This document shows, in pieces, positions 1 through 8,433 of a DNA stretch of 64,000 nucleotides. Source of the DNA: Chryseobacterium oncorhynchi (GTDB lineage: Bacteria; Bacteroidota; Bacteroidia; Flavobacteriales; Weeksellaceae). Both the position numbers and the translations under genes were made by a program. The notes below the pieces were generated by a model that was not told the DNA's origin, did not search any database, and saw only the letters and a list, made by a program, of their open reading frames with translations. Numbering within the stretch: position 1 is the first letter of the stretch; each line of letters begins with the position of its first letter. The stretch lies in assembly GCF_002899895.1 (NCBI RefSeq), contig NZ_PPEI02000001.1, positions 968,848 to 1,032,847 on the forward strand, given 5' to 3'.

Positions 1-3000
1 TACGGCCAGTGCTAAAACCCGTTGACTCAAAAGAAACCAGTTCATTAAAGAAATTATCTCTTCCCCAGCTATAATAATCATAATCTGTGTAGTAATTATT
101 GGAATAAGGCACATAGTGACTGAAACTATACTCATTTTTTGCAAACTGATCCAGTGATGCATCGTACATGGAAGCCAAAACCTCAGCATTGATCTTCTCT
201 TTATCTTTTCCTTTGATGGTGAGAATCCACTTTTCCGGAACGCCCGGTTGAATTTTATCCCGGAACACCTGAGTGGTAATCTCCAGATTCCTGTTAACAT
301 TTTCCTTAATATCAAACTTGATGTTTCCTTTCGCATAATCGTTATCATGAACAAAATCATAATCCAGATAAAGCATTCTTTTCAGGTCAGTATCCGTAAC
401 AATAAAGGAGATATTGGCACTTCCATTTTTCATGCTAATCTGTTGATAGTCTTCTTTCTTGTTATTTCGGGTAAACCTATAATTCACAGAACCTTCTTCA
501 AAATCGGAATAGAAAGTTACCGTAGCTTTTTCGCCGACTTTGTAAGATTCTTTATCTGTACGAACTCCGAAATAAGCAGGCTTTCCGTTTCTAAAATTTA
601 CATTATCAAGAACTTCAATAACCTTAAAGGTCTTGATGGTATCATGATCTACTATAGATTCTGCTTCCACTAGATATTTTCCCGGTTCAGGATTTTTATT
701 CAGTGTAATATTTTCAGTTTCTGAAGTATTGAATTGTTTTGAAAAAACAGTTTTACCCTTTTGAGGTTTAGCGTTTTGATTATAGCTGATATAGGGAAAA
801 TAAATGTCAAAAAGTTCCTTATTATAGTATGAGTAAGATAAAGGCTTTGCAGGAATATCTTCAGTTCTATATCCATTATCTGAGTTTTTTCTAATGAACT
901 TTGGGAGAAGAATCTTGTTTTCTTCCTCCAGTTTACTAATGGTAAGATTTCCTTTGGCTGTTATTTTCTGATCATTGAGATTATTCACCGATATTTTCAG
1001 GGATTCCCATTCATTCTGAAGCATCTGTTCTGAGCTTTCAATATTGATTTTAGCCTTTACATCACCGATATTAATGACGGCTTGGTTGCTTTGGGATTCA
1101 CCGTTAACATCGGTCACATAAAATGAAACGGAATAACGGTAGTTAGTTTTGTTTTTATCAGACTTTTCCTCTGCTTCTGCATTAAACGAAATATTGAAAT
1201 TCCCATTACCATCTGTGGTAGTCTCGCCATGGGCAATATCAGTTTCTTTTTCCTTGTAATTTGGATAGTAATAACTGTCAAAATAGCTTCTCCAGAAATA
1301 AACTCTTTGTCTCTTAACTTCATATTTTACGGTGGCTCCGGAAATATCTGCTCCAGAAAAAGCCTCAGCCTTTCCACTCACCTTTACGTTCTCTCCAAGT
1401 TTATAAGCCTCCTTTACCGGACTGATGGCTACACGAAACTTTGGCCTTTTGTATTCTTCCACCTTGAAATACTTACTCTCCTTAGCATAAGAATGCTCCT
1501 TTTGTCCTGGAATTTCTCCAAGATCTGCTTCCATGATGATAGAATAATTCCCCGTAGTTCCGGAAGACGGAAGGGTGAATGCTCCTGTAATACTTCCGAA
1601 TTCGTTTGTTACAGATTCAGCCTTGGACACTTCCTCATAGTTTGAGTTCATAATCCTCACCATTACTTTTTGCTTGGGAAAAATCGTGGTTTTGTCATAG
1701 TATTCCTGCTTCAGAATTCCCTTGTAAAACATCTTTTGGCCAGGGCGATAGATAGCACGGTCTGTAAAAATGATAAAGCCTTTATTTACAGGCTCCCTAA
1801 ATTGCTCTTCACTCTCTTTTATATCCTTGATCTCATCATAATTTTTGTCAATGATAAAATATTTTTTCAGGTGAGGAAAGTATATAATGCTGCCATAATA
1901 CCTTCTCTCCTTTGACTTGGGCAAAGAAAATATTCCAAGCTTATCTGTACTGCCTTTCCCGGTTTTGATCAGCTTATTATCCTTTCTGTTATTGAATTTA
2001 TGTTCATATTCATTGGTATTCTGATACATGATATACTCTGCGTTATCAATACTTTTTCCGGTCTTGGTATTCATGGCCTGAAAGGTTACTTTCGCATCAT
2101 CCTCAAATCTTTTCACATAAAATAAATCTGAAACTACAATTCTGTCGGTTCTTCTCGCCTCTTTCGACAGCGTAGTGATATCGTACATTCCTTCTTCCAG
2201 AGGCGGAATGGCAAGCAGGGTTTTATGCCGTTTGTAATCGTTAAACTTTTTCAGTGGAAATGTCTCGGAACGGAAATTCTGATCCGCAAACTGAGGATTA
2301 ATAAAATAAACATATTTTTCACTCACCGAGTATTTGTTCCAAATGGGCTCTTTATCAAAATCTATCTTCCCCGATATTTTATTCAACTCTATTTTTACTT
2401 CGTCTGTATTTTTATAAGTGGTCTCTAATGAAATGTACTCCCCTGGCAGATTTCTCTTAGGTATTTCGATCCCCACTTCTGAACTTTCAAGCCCATTAAT
2501 CAGTCTTTTACAATGGTTACTCCAATCTGATAATGGGATACGATCAATTGCTTTTTGGCAAAGTTGATGAGCATTCAGAAAATTGTTTTCAGAAATTTCC
2601 TGTTTTGCCAGATTGGCTGCCTGAAACAGAAGATATGCGGAAAACGGTTCCTTAGGATAAGAATCGGCCAACACTTCCAACTGCTGTAACTGCTTCTTCA
2701 CATCCCCTTCTATTTCGGTACTTTTAAGATAAAGCAATGCTGTTTTATCATCATCATTGGTATGAAACTGATGTAAATTGTTCTTAATTTCTGCTATTTT
2801 TTTATTTGCAGAATTATCATAATCAAACGGCAGTCCTTGCAGAAACTTTAAATAATCTGTTGCAACAAGATCATATAATGTGGGCCTATATTTTGTGAAT
2901 TCCAATTGATCTATTAATCGATTCCAGAGTTGTGTTTTTTCCTGCTGCAGTATTTGTCTGTTAGAAAGTGACTGGCTGTACAGTTGGTCTGCTTCCCTGT

Positions 3001-3421
3001 AAAAATCATTCACTGCCCATGTTTTATAGTCTTCGGGAAGCTCATTAAGAGGTGTAATGTCTTTTTTCTTTGCTCTGCTGGTATATCTTCCGATATAGGA
3101 AACATATTTGTTCGCCAGATAATATTGATAAAGAGCCTTACGCAATCCTTTTGATTCATTTACTTTTTTTCGGAGGATCAGGATCTGATCGTTATCGGTT
3201 CTTATATTCTCATCATTGGAATCATAATAAGCATTAACTACTTCAAAAATTTCTTTCTGAATAGAATCTCTTGAAGACATTTTAGGAGCTGAATGATCTA
3301 TTTTTTGCTTTGATATTCTGGTTTTTAAAGGCTTAGTCTCTTTATACACCGGAATCTGTGAGAATATAGGGACTGAAACCAATAATGATAACGTGAGCAA
3401 TATTTTGAATGAAAATTTCAT
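1..3421 (-). CDS. alpha-2-macroglobulin family protein (3' end beyond left edge)
   Basis: The reading frame is open from the ATG at 3421 to the left edge (1,140 codons), so the C-terminal part is missing. Residues 1-21 are a signal peptide ending in FSQ. The family signature DRAIYRPGQ lies at about residues 554-562, at the start of the macroglobulin MG2-like domain, followed by beta-rich MG repeats. Bacterial alpha-2-macroglobulins are envelope protease traps; the thioester and bait regions of such proteins lie further toward the C-terminus and cannot be checked here. It is last in a leftward run with a MORN-like gene 25 bp upstream and a TPR gene before that. The family call is firm; a protease-trap role is inference. 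Confidence 0.88.
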   Translation of the reverse strand, partial: MKFSFKILLTLSLLVSVPIFSQIPVYKETKPLKTRISKQKIDHSAPKMSSRDSIQKEIFEVVNAYYDSNDENIRTDNDQILILRKKVNESKGLRKALYQYYLANKYVSYIGRYTSRAKKKDITPLNELPEDYKTWAVNDFYREADQLYSQSLSNRQILQQEKTQLWNRLIDQLEFTKYRPTLYDLVATDYLKFLQGLPFDYDNSANKKIAEIKNNLHQFHTNDDDKTALLYLKSTEIEGDVKKQLQQLEVLADSYPKEPFSAYLLFQAANLAKQEISENNFLNAHQLCQKAIDRIPLSDWSNHCKRLINGLESSEVGIEIPKRNLPGEYISLETTYKNTDEVKIELNKISGKIDFDKEPIWNKYSVSEKYVYFINPQFADQNFRSETFPLKKFNDYKRHKTLLAIPPLEEGMYDITTLSKEARRTDRIVVSDLFYVKRFEDDAKVTFQAMNTKTGKSIDNAEYIMYQNTNEYEHKFNNRKDNKLIKTGKGSTDKLGIFSLPKSKERRYYGSIIYFPHLKKYFIIDKNYDEIKDIKESEEQFREPVNKGFIIFTDRAIYRPGQKMFYKGILKQEYYDKTTIFPKQKVMVRIMNSNYEEVSKAESVTNEFGSITGAFTLPSSGTTGNYSIIMEADLGEIPGQKEHSYAKESKYFKVEEYKRPKFRVAISPVKEAYKLGENVKVSGKAEAFSGADISGATVKYEVKRQRVYFWRSYFDSYYYPNYKEKETDIAHGETTTDGNGNFNISFNAEAEEKSDKNKTNYRYSVSFYVTDVNGESQSNQAVINIGDVKAKINIESSEQMLQNEWESLKISVNNLNDQKITAKGNLTISKLEEENKILLPKFIRKNSDNGYRTEDIPAKPLSYSYYNKELFDIYFPYISYNQNAKPQKGKTVFSKQFNTSETENITLNKNPEPGKYLVEAESIVDHDTIKTFKVIEVLDNVNFRNGKPAYFGVRTDKESYKVGEKATVTFYSDFEEGSVNYRFTRNNKKEDYQQISMKNGSANISFIVTDTDLKRMLYLDYDFVHDNDYAKGNIKFDIKENVNRNLEITTQVFRDKIQPGVPEKWILTIKGKDKEKINAEVLASMYDASLDQFAKNEYSFSHYVPYSNNYYTDYDYYSWGRDNFFNELVSFESTGFSTGR

Positions 3422-3446
3422 GATAATTAAGTTTTAAAATAGGACG

Positions 3447-4784
3447 TTATTCCTGAACAAAGTTTGGAATTTCAATCAGGTCACCGGATTTTTTAGGAAT
3501 GAAATATCCCCCGTTCCTCCTAAGAATCATATATTTCCCGGGAACCAGGCTGATGTAAATTAATACAGATTCCTTATCATTGGTTTCTCTTTTTCCTGAG
3601 GATGAATACCGTATCGTTTTTCCCATAAAATCAGGGGATGAAAAATACAATTGTTCTGAAACCGGCTTGTTTTTAAGATCTAAATTGTTCCATTTTCTTT
3701 TGGAAAACTTCTGAAAGATCTTTTCTTTGGATAAACTCTCAATCTCTGAAACCGGAATAAAAGTAGCTTCCGCATCTTTATAGGTATCTAGCGGTCCCCA
3801 GACATTGTTGTGGGAATAATCTCGCTTCAATCTCATAAACTGAGTTCCTTTCTCCTGAAAAAAATGATAGCTTATTTCTCTGTACAAATCATCTGTTGGA
3901 TGCTTTTCCAGAAAATGAACCGTCCCGCGATAAAGAATCATAAAATGTACATTCTCCATATTTACCTCGGAAAACGGAAAGCTTTTGTATTCCATATAAG
4001 GAGGAGGCTGGGCAATGGCACTCTTTTGTGTCCGGTAATAGAAATATTTCCCGTTTTTCATTTCTTCTTCAGGATAAAAATAAGAGGTACTATCCAATTG
4101 CTGAATAAGATTGCCGTCTTCATCAAAATTCTTTTCCAAAATAAGGTTGTCATTTTGATATGAATATTCTACAGCTGTCTTCAGGTTTTTCTTCCAGTAA
4201 TATACACGTTTGTATTCTCGGATTTTCTCTTCTTTTTCCGGAAGACTTACCCGTTCTTCAGATTTATCTTTCTTGTTGTATTTGGAATATTCATTTTTGG
4301 AATAGCTATGTCCTTCGGTTCCTGATTCAAGATATCCATTTTTATAAATGGCTTCTCCCAAAATGCTTCCATCGGGTTTATATTCAATGGTTTTTCCGGA
4401 TTTCAGGCTGTCGCCATATTCCACGGTTTTCCAAATTTTACCATCATCAAAATAGTACGTAAGTTTTTTCTGTTTGGTTTTATTGAGGTAGGATTGTCCC
4501 GATCTGTCTTCTTCATCGGAATCAAACCAAAAGACGTCTCCAATTCTGTTTTTTTCATCTCCATCGGCAAAATACCCCTGCATCTGAAGTATATTTCCTT
4601 TCATGTAATAATCCCGAAGCAATTCTACATTTCCAGATTTTGGAAAAGGAAGCGGACGGTAATATATGGCAGTGGATTTTTTGGTTTCTTTCCAGTTAGA
4701 ATCAAAATAAATGGTCTTTGCCTGCGCAGAAAAATGAACAGGAATATAAAATATCCAGAAAAGTAAACAGTACTTTTTCATCAT
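3447..4784 (-). CDS. secreted protein with MORN-like repeats
   Basis: A 445-residue protein with a signal peptide (MMKKYCLLFWIFYIPVHFSA) and otherwise hydrophilic. Around residues 108-155 there are MORN-variant-like units of the form YYFDDGKIWKTVEY and KTIEYKPDGSILGEAIY, the pattern that in Bacteroidota often occurs in envelope proteins of unknown role. The C-terminal half has no motif I recognise. It lies 37 bp downstream of the TPR gene and 25 bp upstream of the alpha-2-macroglobulin gene on the same strand, so cotranscription is likely and a joint periplasmic or surface function is a reasonable guess. No enzymatic function is suggested by the sequence. Confidence 0.75.
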   Translation of the reverse strand: MMKKYCLLFWIFYIPVHFSAQAKTIYFDSNWKETKKSTAIYYRPLPFPKSGNVELLRDYYMKGNILQMQGYFADGDEKNRIGDVFWFDSDEEDRSGQSYLNKTKQKKLTYYFDDGKIWKTVEYGDSLKSGKTIEYKPDGSILGEAIYKNGYLESGTEGHSYSKNEYSKYNKKDKSEERVSLPEKEEKIREYKRVYYWKKNLKTAVEYSYQNDNLILEKNFDEDGNLIQQLDSTSYFYPEEEMKNGKYFYYRTQKSAIAQPPPYMEYKSFPFSEVNMENVHFMILYRGTVHFLEKHPTDDLYREISYHFFQEKGTQFMRLKRDYSHNNVWGPLDTYKDAEATFIPVSEIESLSKEKIFQKFSKRKWNNLDLKNKPVSEQLYFSSPDFMGKTIRYSSSGKRETNDKESVLIYISLVPGKYMILRRNGGYFIPKKSGDLIEIPNFVQE

Positions 4785-4821
4785 GTGTTTGTTTTTTTTA
4801 TTTTAAAATACCACATAAAAC

Positions 4822-5622
4822 TTAGAGATTCAATGATTTATAGAATTCTGTTTTCATAATATTTTTCGAAAAATACTCTTTATTTAAGGCTAGTGCATTC
4901 CAAAAAAGAATTTTCTTTCCCCTGAAAGTAAACTCCAAGAAATAATCAGGACGTACTACAAAGGTTTTCAATGCTTTATCAATATCTTTCTTCAGTTTCT
5001 TTTTATCATCATTCTCCGCCATGGCAATGATCCCTTTTTCACCTAATGCATAATTCCACTGGGAATTGATCAAGGCCAAAAGATAGCCATAAGCCTCATC
5101 TTTCCGTCCCAGATTTTGGTATACTTTCACCAGATCATATTCAATTCTGTGGGAATCTTTTTCTACAGTGGTTCCGCTCACACTAAATAGCTGATGTTCT
5201 ACAAGTGCCTTGAGAAAATACTTTTCTGCCTGTTCATAGTCCTTTTTTCCAAGAAATACATCAGCCAGAGAATGGGATGCAGTATGGTTGATATTCACAA
5301 TTTCCTCATCATAATTATCTTTATATCTTTTATCAATCTTCAGGTCTGTAAAATAGCGCAATTCCTCAATATAGTTGGCAATATTGGTTCTTTCCAGTTT
5401 ATCTTTGAGGTGAGATGTATATTGTATCAAGGTTGCATCAGACTTGTAAGGTTCCTCTTTTATCAGATATTTTAGGCCTGTCCGAAGATCATCTACTCTA
5501 TAATTATGATACAACGGATTAGCAAGTGCAACGCTGTCCATTCTCTTTCTAGTATTGTCAGCCTGTGAAAATACAGTTTGTACAGTACCTGTAAAAAGGA
5601 TCCAGCCTAGTATGGTTTTCAT
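4822..5622 (-). CDS. secreted TPR-like protein
   Basis: I start this 266-residue protein at the internal Met (MKTILGWILF) because it begins a clean signal peptide ending VFSQ; the upstream in-frame Met at 5673 would add 17 hydrophobic residues in front of it. The mature part is helical, with a TPR-like unit (GKKDYEQAEKYFLKAL) in the middle, suggesting a protein-interaction scaffold in the periplasm. First gene of the leftward set that continues with the MORN-like gene and the alpha-2-macroglobulin. It is divergent from the WG-repeat gene at 5705. Function unknown. Confidence 0.7.
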   Translation of the reverse strand: MKTILGWILFTGTVQTVFSQADNTRKRMDSVALANPLYHNYRVDDLRTGLKYLIKEEPYKSDATLIQYTSHLKDKLERTNIANYIEELRYFTDLKIDKRYKDNYDEEIVNINHTASHSLADVFLGKKDYEQAEKYFLKALVEHQLFSVSGTTVEKDSHRIEYDLVKVYQNLGRKDEAYGYLLALINSQWNYALGEKGIIAMAENDDKKKLKKDIDKALKTFVVRPDYFLEFTFRGKKILFWNALALNKEYFSKNIMKTEFYKSLNL

Positions 5623-5704
5623 TATTAGTAATCTTATTTTTAAAAGTACAAAAAATAGCATGAATGGAGTCAAAACAATATTATGTACATTTAAGGAGTG
5701 ACAA

Positions 5705-6565
5705 ATGCTTAATAATATGATGAAGAAAACGATAATTTCAATGCTTTTATCCTTTCCCTGCTTTTTGATATTTGCACAAAAGTATCCTGAACTGTTTCCT
5801 GTAAGTGACAGAAAGAAAGGATATATTGGTTATTATCTTGCAGATGGTACCAATGTGGTTCCGCCACAGTTTTGCAGTGCTTCCAATAATACAGATGGTT
5901 ATTATCTGGTTTCCAAGGCTGACCATGAATATGAGGAATCAGGAAGAAGAAAAGAAGAGCATATTCCCAATACTGAAAAGTTTGGTATTCTGAACAGAAA
6001 AGGAGAATGGATCATTGGTTTTGATAATAATTACAGCATGATTGGCCTTACAAATGGCTTTATCATGGTTTATAAAAATGATCTGAACGGAATTGTAAAT
6101 GATAAAAATGAAATATTAATCCCTATAGAATATGAAACTCTTGATCCGATGTACAGCAACCTTATTGCTGCTAAAAAGAACGGCAAAAAAGGGATAATAG
6201 ACATTCATAACAAGATCCTTATTCCTTTTCAGTATGACGAAATTTATGGTTTTCATCTTGTAAAAAGTAAGAATCAATATCATGCTCTTGTTAGAGTTGG
6301 AGATCAATGGGGTGTAATTGATGAAAAAGGAAAATACATTGTAGAATTAAGTGATACAGAACTTGTTACTCTTACGGATACTTCTGTTATTATTCAGAAA
6401 AACGGATTATATGGTCTCTCTGATTTTAAGCTAAAAACAATTATCCCCGCCGAATACACTGAACAGCTCTTTACTGGTGAGGAGATACAGCTTTTGAAGA
6501 ACGATGTCTACTATTATTTCAGTCAGGAAGGAAAACTGCTCAGAAAGGAAAAAATAAAGAAATGA
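5705..6565 (+). CDS. secreted WG-repeat protein
   Basis: A 286-residue exported protein (signal peptide ends LIFAQ). It contains at least five WG/KWG-type beta repeats: KFGILNRKGEWII, LNGIVNDKNEILIPIEY, KKGIIDIHNKILIPFQY, QWGVIDEKGKYIV and LYGLSDFKLKTIIPAEY. Such repeats are common in Bacteroidota surface or periplasmic proteins and are presumed to form a beta-propeller-like binding fold. An AAGGAG six bases before the ATG at 5705 supports that start, although in-frame Met codons at 5717 and 5720 would also give a signal peptide. Its TGA overlaps the ATG of the next gene by four bases, indicating translational coupling. Confidence 0.8.
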   Translation: MLNNMMKKTIISMLLSFPCFLIFAQKYPELFPVSDRKKGYIGYYLADGTNVVPPQFCSASNNTDGYYLVSKADHEYEESGRRKEEHIPNTEKFGILNRKGEWIIGFDNNYSMIGLTNGFIMVYKNDLNGIVNDKNEILIPIEYETLDPMYSNLIAAKKNGKKGIIDIHNKILIPFQYDEIYGFHLVKSKNQYHALVRVGDQWGVIDEKGKYIVELSDTELVTLTDTSVIIQKNGLYGLSDFKLKTIIPAEYTEQLFTGEEIQLLKNDVYYYFSQEGKLLRKEKIKK

Positions 6566-6993
6566 AACAAAAAATATTAATTCTTATAGCCATTACCACT
6601 GGATTTTTCCTGTCATCGGCACAAACGTTAACATCTTCCAATATTTGGTACGATGTAATGCCCAATGGAGCGAAAGCAGACAGTCTTTTAACCCAAAAAG
6701 GATTTAAACTCAAGTATTCCGGACCAAAAAAAATGGGTGGTAACTTAGCTTGTTATTTCAATAAAAAATTTGATGAATGGTTATTTATTAATGATAATGA
6801 GCAGGGTAAAACCACGCAGATATCTTATCTTCTACCTACTTTAAAAAAATACCAGAAAAATCAGACTGAAAAGAAATTGTTATTAATGGGTGAAGAAGTA
6901 AATCCTCTGGGAAAAACCTATCAGGAGGGCAAAATATATTATCATCTTACCTATACCTTTGAAAAAAGAGAGACCCCTTCGGCGAAGAATTAA
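6562..6993 (+). CDS. small secreted protein, unknown function
   Basis: A 143-residue protein with a signal peptide (MKQKILILIAITTGFFLSSAQ) and no motif I recognise. Its ATG overlaps the stop of the WG-repeat gene (ATGA), so it is almost certainly coexpressed with that gene; the lipoprotein gene at 7016 follows after 22 bp. The mature part is small, basic and without membrane segments, consistent with a periplasmic partner of one of its neighbours. That partnership is inferred from position only. Confidence 0.65.
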   Translation: MKQKILILIAITTGFFLSSAQTLTSSNIWYDVMPNGAKADSLLTQKGFKLKYSGPKKMGGNLACYFNKKFDEWLFINDNEQGKTTQISYLLPTLKKYQKNQTEKKLLLMGEEVNPLGKTYQEGKIYYHLTYTFEKRETPSAKN

Positions 6994-7015
6994 ATATAAC
7001 CAAATCAGAATTCCA

Positions 7016-7750
7016 ATGAAATTACTAGTAGCTATTACCCTTTTATCAGCTCTAATTTTAAATAGCTGCAACAAGGCCAAACAGGTTTCAGGAACTTATA
7101 TTATGCAATCAGAAATGCTTCCAAAAGTCAATGGATGTTGTACCAATACGGAAATAATACGGTTAAACGAAGACGAAACTTTCAGTATGTATCAGCAAAA
7201 TGACCAGGGGGATTATACTACCAATGATTTTGCAAAAGGAACATTTCAGCTTACAAAGGGGCTTGTTTCTCTGAAGCCTGATTCCATCAATACTCATCTT
7301 GATCTTTCAAAGGCAACGTTTAGAAAAGACCATGCAAATCACGGCTTAGACTACCTTACCAGACTGGATAATAAAGCAAAATACCATAAAATGGATTTTG
7401 AAAAAGCAGACTCCTTATACATTCGACGTGTTAATTCTGATAACAGGGAAAGTGAAGAAATAACGATAAAAAAAGATGGTACCGCTCGCTATGTACTCTA
7501 TTCGTCTGACCAATCTCAACATACAATGGCACACACCAAGAATAAGAAGCTTACCAAAGAGCAGTTCCGGGAATATGTAAAAGCCATGTCCCAAAGTAGT
7601 ATTTTTCAACCAGGAATAACCTCCAAAAAGTATGAAATTTCTTTGTTACTGAGTATTTCGGAACAAAACATTTCACTCTACGATCACAATAATATTGATA
7701 AGAAACTGTACGATTTCTTCTTTGAGAAAGTGCGTAGCTGGGTAAAGTAA
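7016..7750 (+). CDS. lipoprotein, unknown function
   Basis: A 244-residue lipoprotein. I start at the internal Met (MKLLVAITLLSALILNSC) because it gives a textbook lipobox LNSC; the longer frame from 6959 would put 19 charged residues before it and overlap the previous gene. After the lipid-anchored Cys comes a region with a Cys-Cys pair (NGCCTNTEIIRLNEDETFSM), then a second half with the phrase EEITIKKDGTARYVLY. No family assigned. Third gene of the rightward envelope cluster. Confidence 0.65.
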   Translation: MKLLVAITLLSALILNSCNKAKQVSGTYIMQSEMLPKVNGCCTNTEIIRLNEDETFSMYQQNDQGDYTTNDFAKGTFQLTKGLVSLKPDSINTHLDLSKATFRKDHANHGLDYLTRLDNKAKYHKMDFEKADSLYIRRVNSDNRESEEITIKKDGTARYVLYSSDQSQHTMAHTKNKKLTKEQFREYVKAMSQSSIFQPGITSKKYEISLLLSISEQNISLYDHNNIDKKLYDFFFEKVRSWVK

Positions 7751-7809
7751 AAACTTTAGTATGGATAAGACTCATCTTAAAATATTATCTTCGTAAAAAA
7801 TTTGACAAA

Positions 7810-8355
7810 ATGAAAAAAATAATATTTCTGGCTTCTGCTCTTCTTGTTTTGAATTCTTGTGTGGTAAGAACTGCTACAAAAGTAGTTTCGGGAGCTGTAA
7901 ATATAGGCTATAAAGCGGTAAAAGGAACGGTAAACGGAATCAGCTGGGCTGTAAGCAAAGCCAAAGGAAAAATAGATGAGGACCGACTGGACGGAACATG
8001 GAAAGTGGTAGGGGTTTATCGTGGTTCTTTTGAGGATTTTTCTAAAGATCAAAATCCTGACGGTTCATTTACTTCAGAATGTGTCGACAGTTTTGATCAG
8101 ATTATTTTTAAAGCTAATAAATCTAAATTCAAGCCGGTACATTGCAGTTCTGAGAAAGAAGACTGGGTAAAATATTCTCTGGAGTTTGGAAAAAACCCTT
8201 TAACCAAGGAAAAGGAGAATTATATTGAATACAACTCCAACAATTATATTTCAGTTATTGATGTTAACAACAAAACTATGGTTCTGGAGGGTAACCTGAT
8301 GCCTAAAATGGCTTTTTCCGGTGCCAAGTTATATCTTTTGGAAAAGGTAAAGTAG
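7810..8355 (+). CDS. lipoprotein, unknown function
   Basis: A 181-residue lipoprotein with lipobox LNSC at residues 14-17. Immediately after the Cys is a stretch rich in small residues (VVSGAVNIGYKAVKGTVNG), which could be an amphipathic linker, then a compact domain starting DRLDGTWKVVGVY, reminiscent of lipocalin-like lipoproteins of Bacteroidota; I would not assert that fold. It ends 25 bp before a strong bidirectional terminator and closes the rightward cluster that began at 5705. Confidence 0.65.
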   Translation: MKKIIFLASALLVLNSCVVRTATKVVSGAVNIGYKAVKGTVNGISWAVSKAKGKIDEDRLDGTWKVVGVYRGSFEDFSKDQNPDGSFTSECVDSFDQIIFKANKSKFKPVHCSSEKEDWVKYSLEFGKNPLTKEKENYIEYNSNNYISVIDVNNKTMVLEGNLMPKMAFSGAKLYLLEKVK

Positions 8356-8380
8356 AAACATCTGCTTTAAAGTAAAATAT

Positions 8381-8420
8381 AAAAAAGTCTGCTCCTATTT
8401 TTAGGGAGCAGACTTTTTTT
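8381..8420. terminator. bidirectional intrinsic terminator
   Basis: AAAAAAGTCTGCTCC and GGAGCAGACTTTTTTT form a perfect stem around a 9-nt loop, with A-tract and T-tract on the two sides. It sits between the convergent lipoprotein gene (ends 8355) and serine hydrolase gene (ends 8434) and can serve both. Confidence 0.85.
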
Positions 8421-8433
8421 ATCAACCTTATCA

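Noticed and set aside
1229-1645. 138-codon frame antisense to the alpha-2-macroglobulin gene
   Set aside because: The minus-strand frame is continuous from 3421 to the edge with family motifs; the antisense frame has none.
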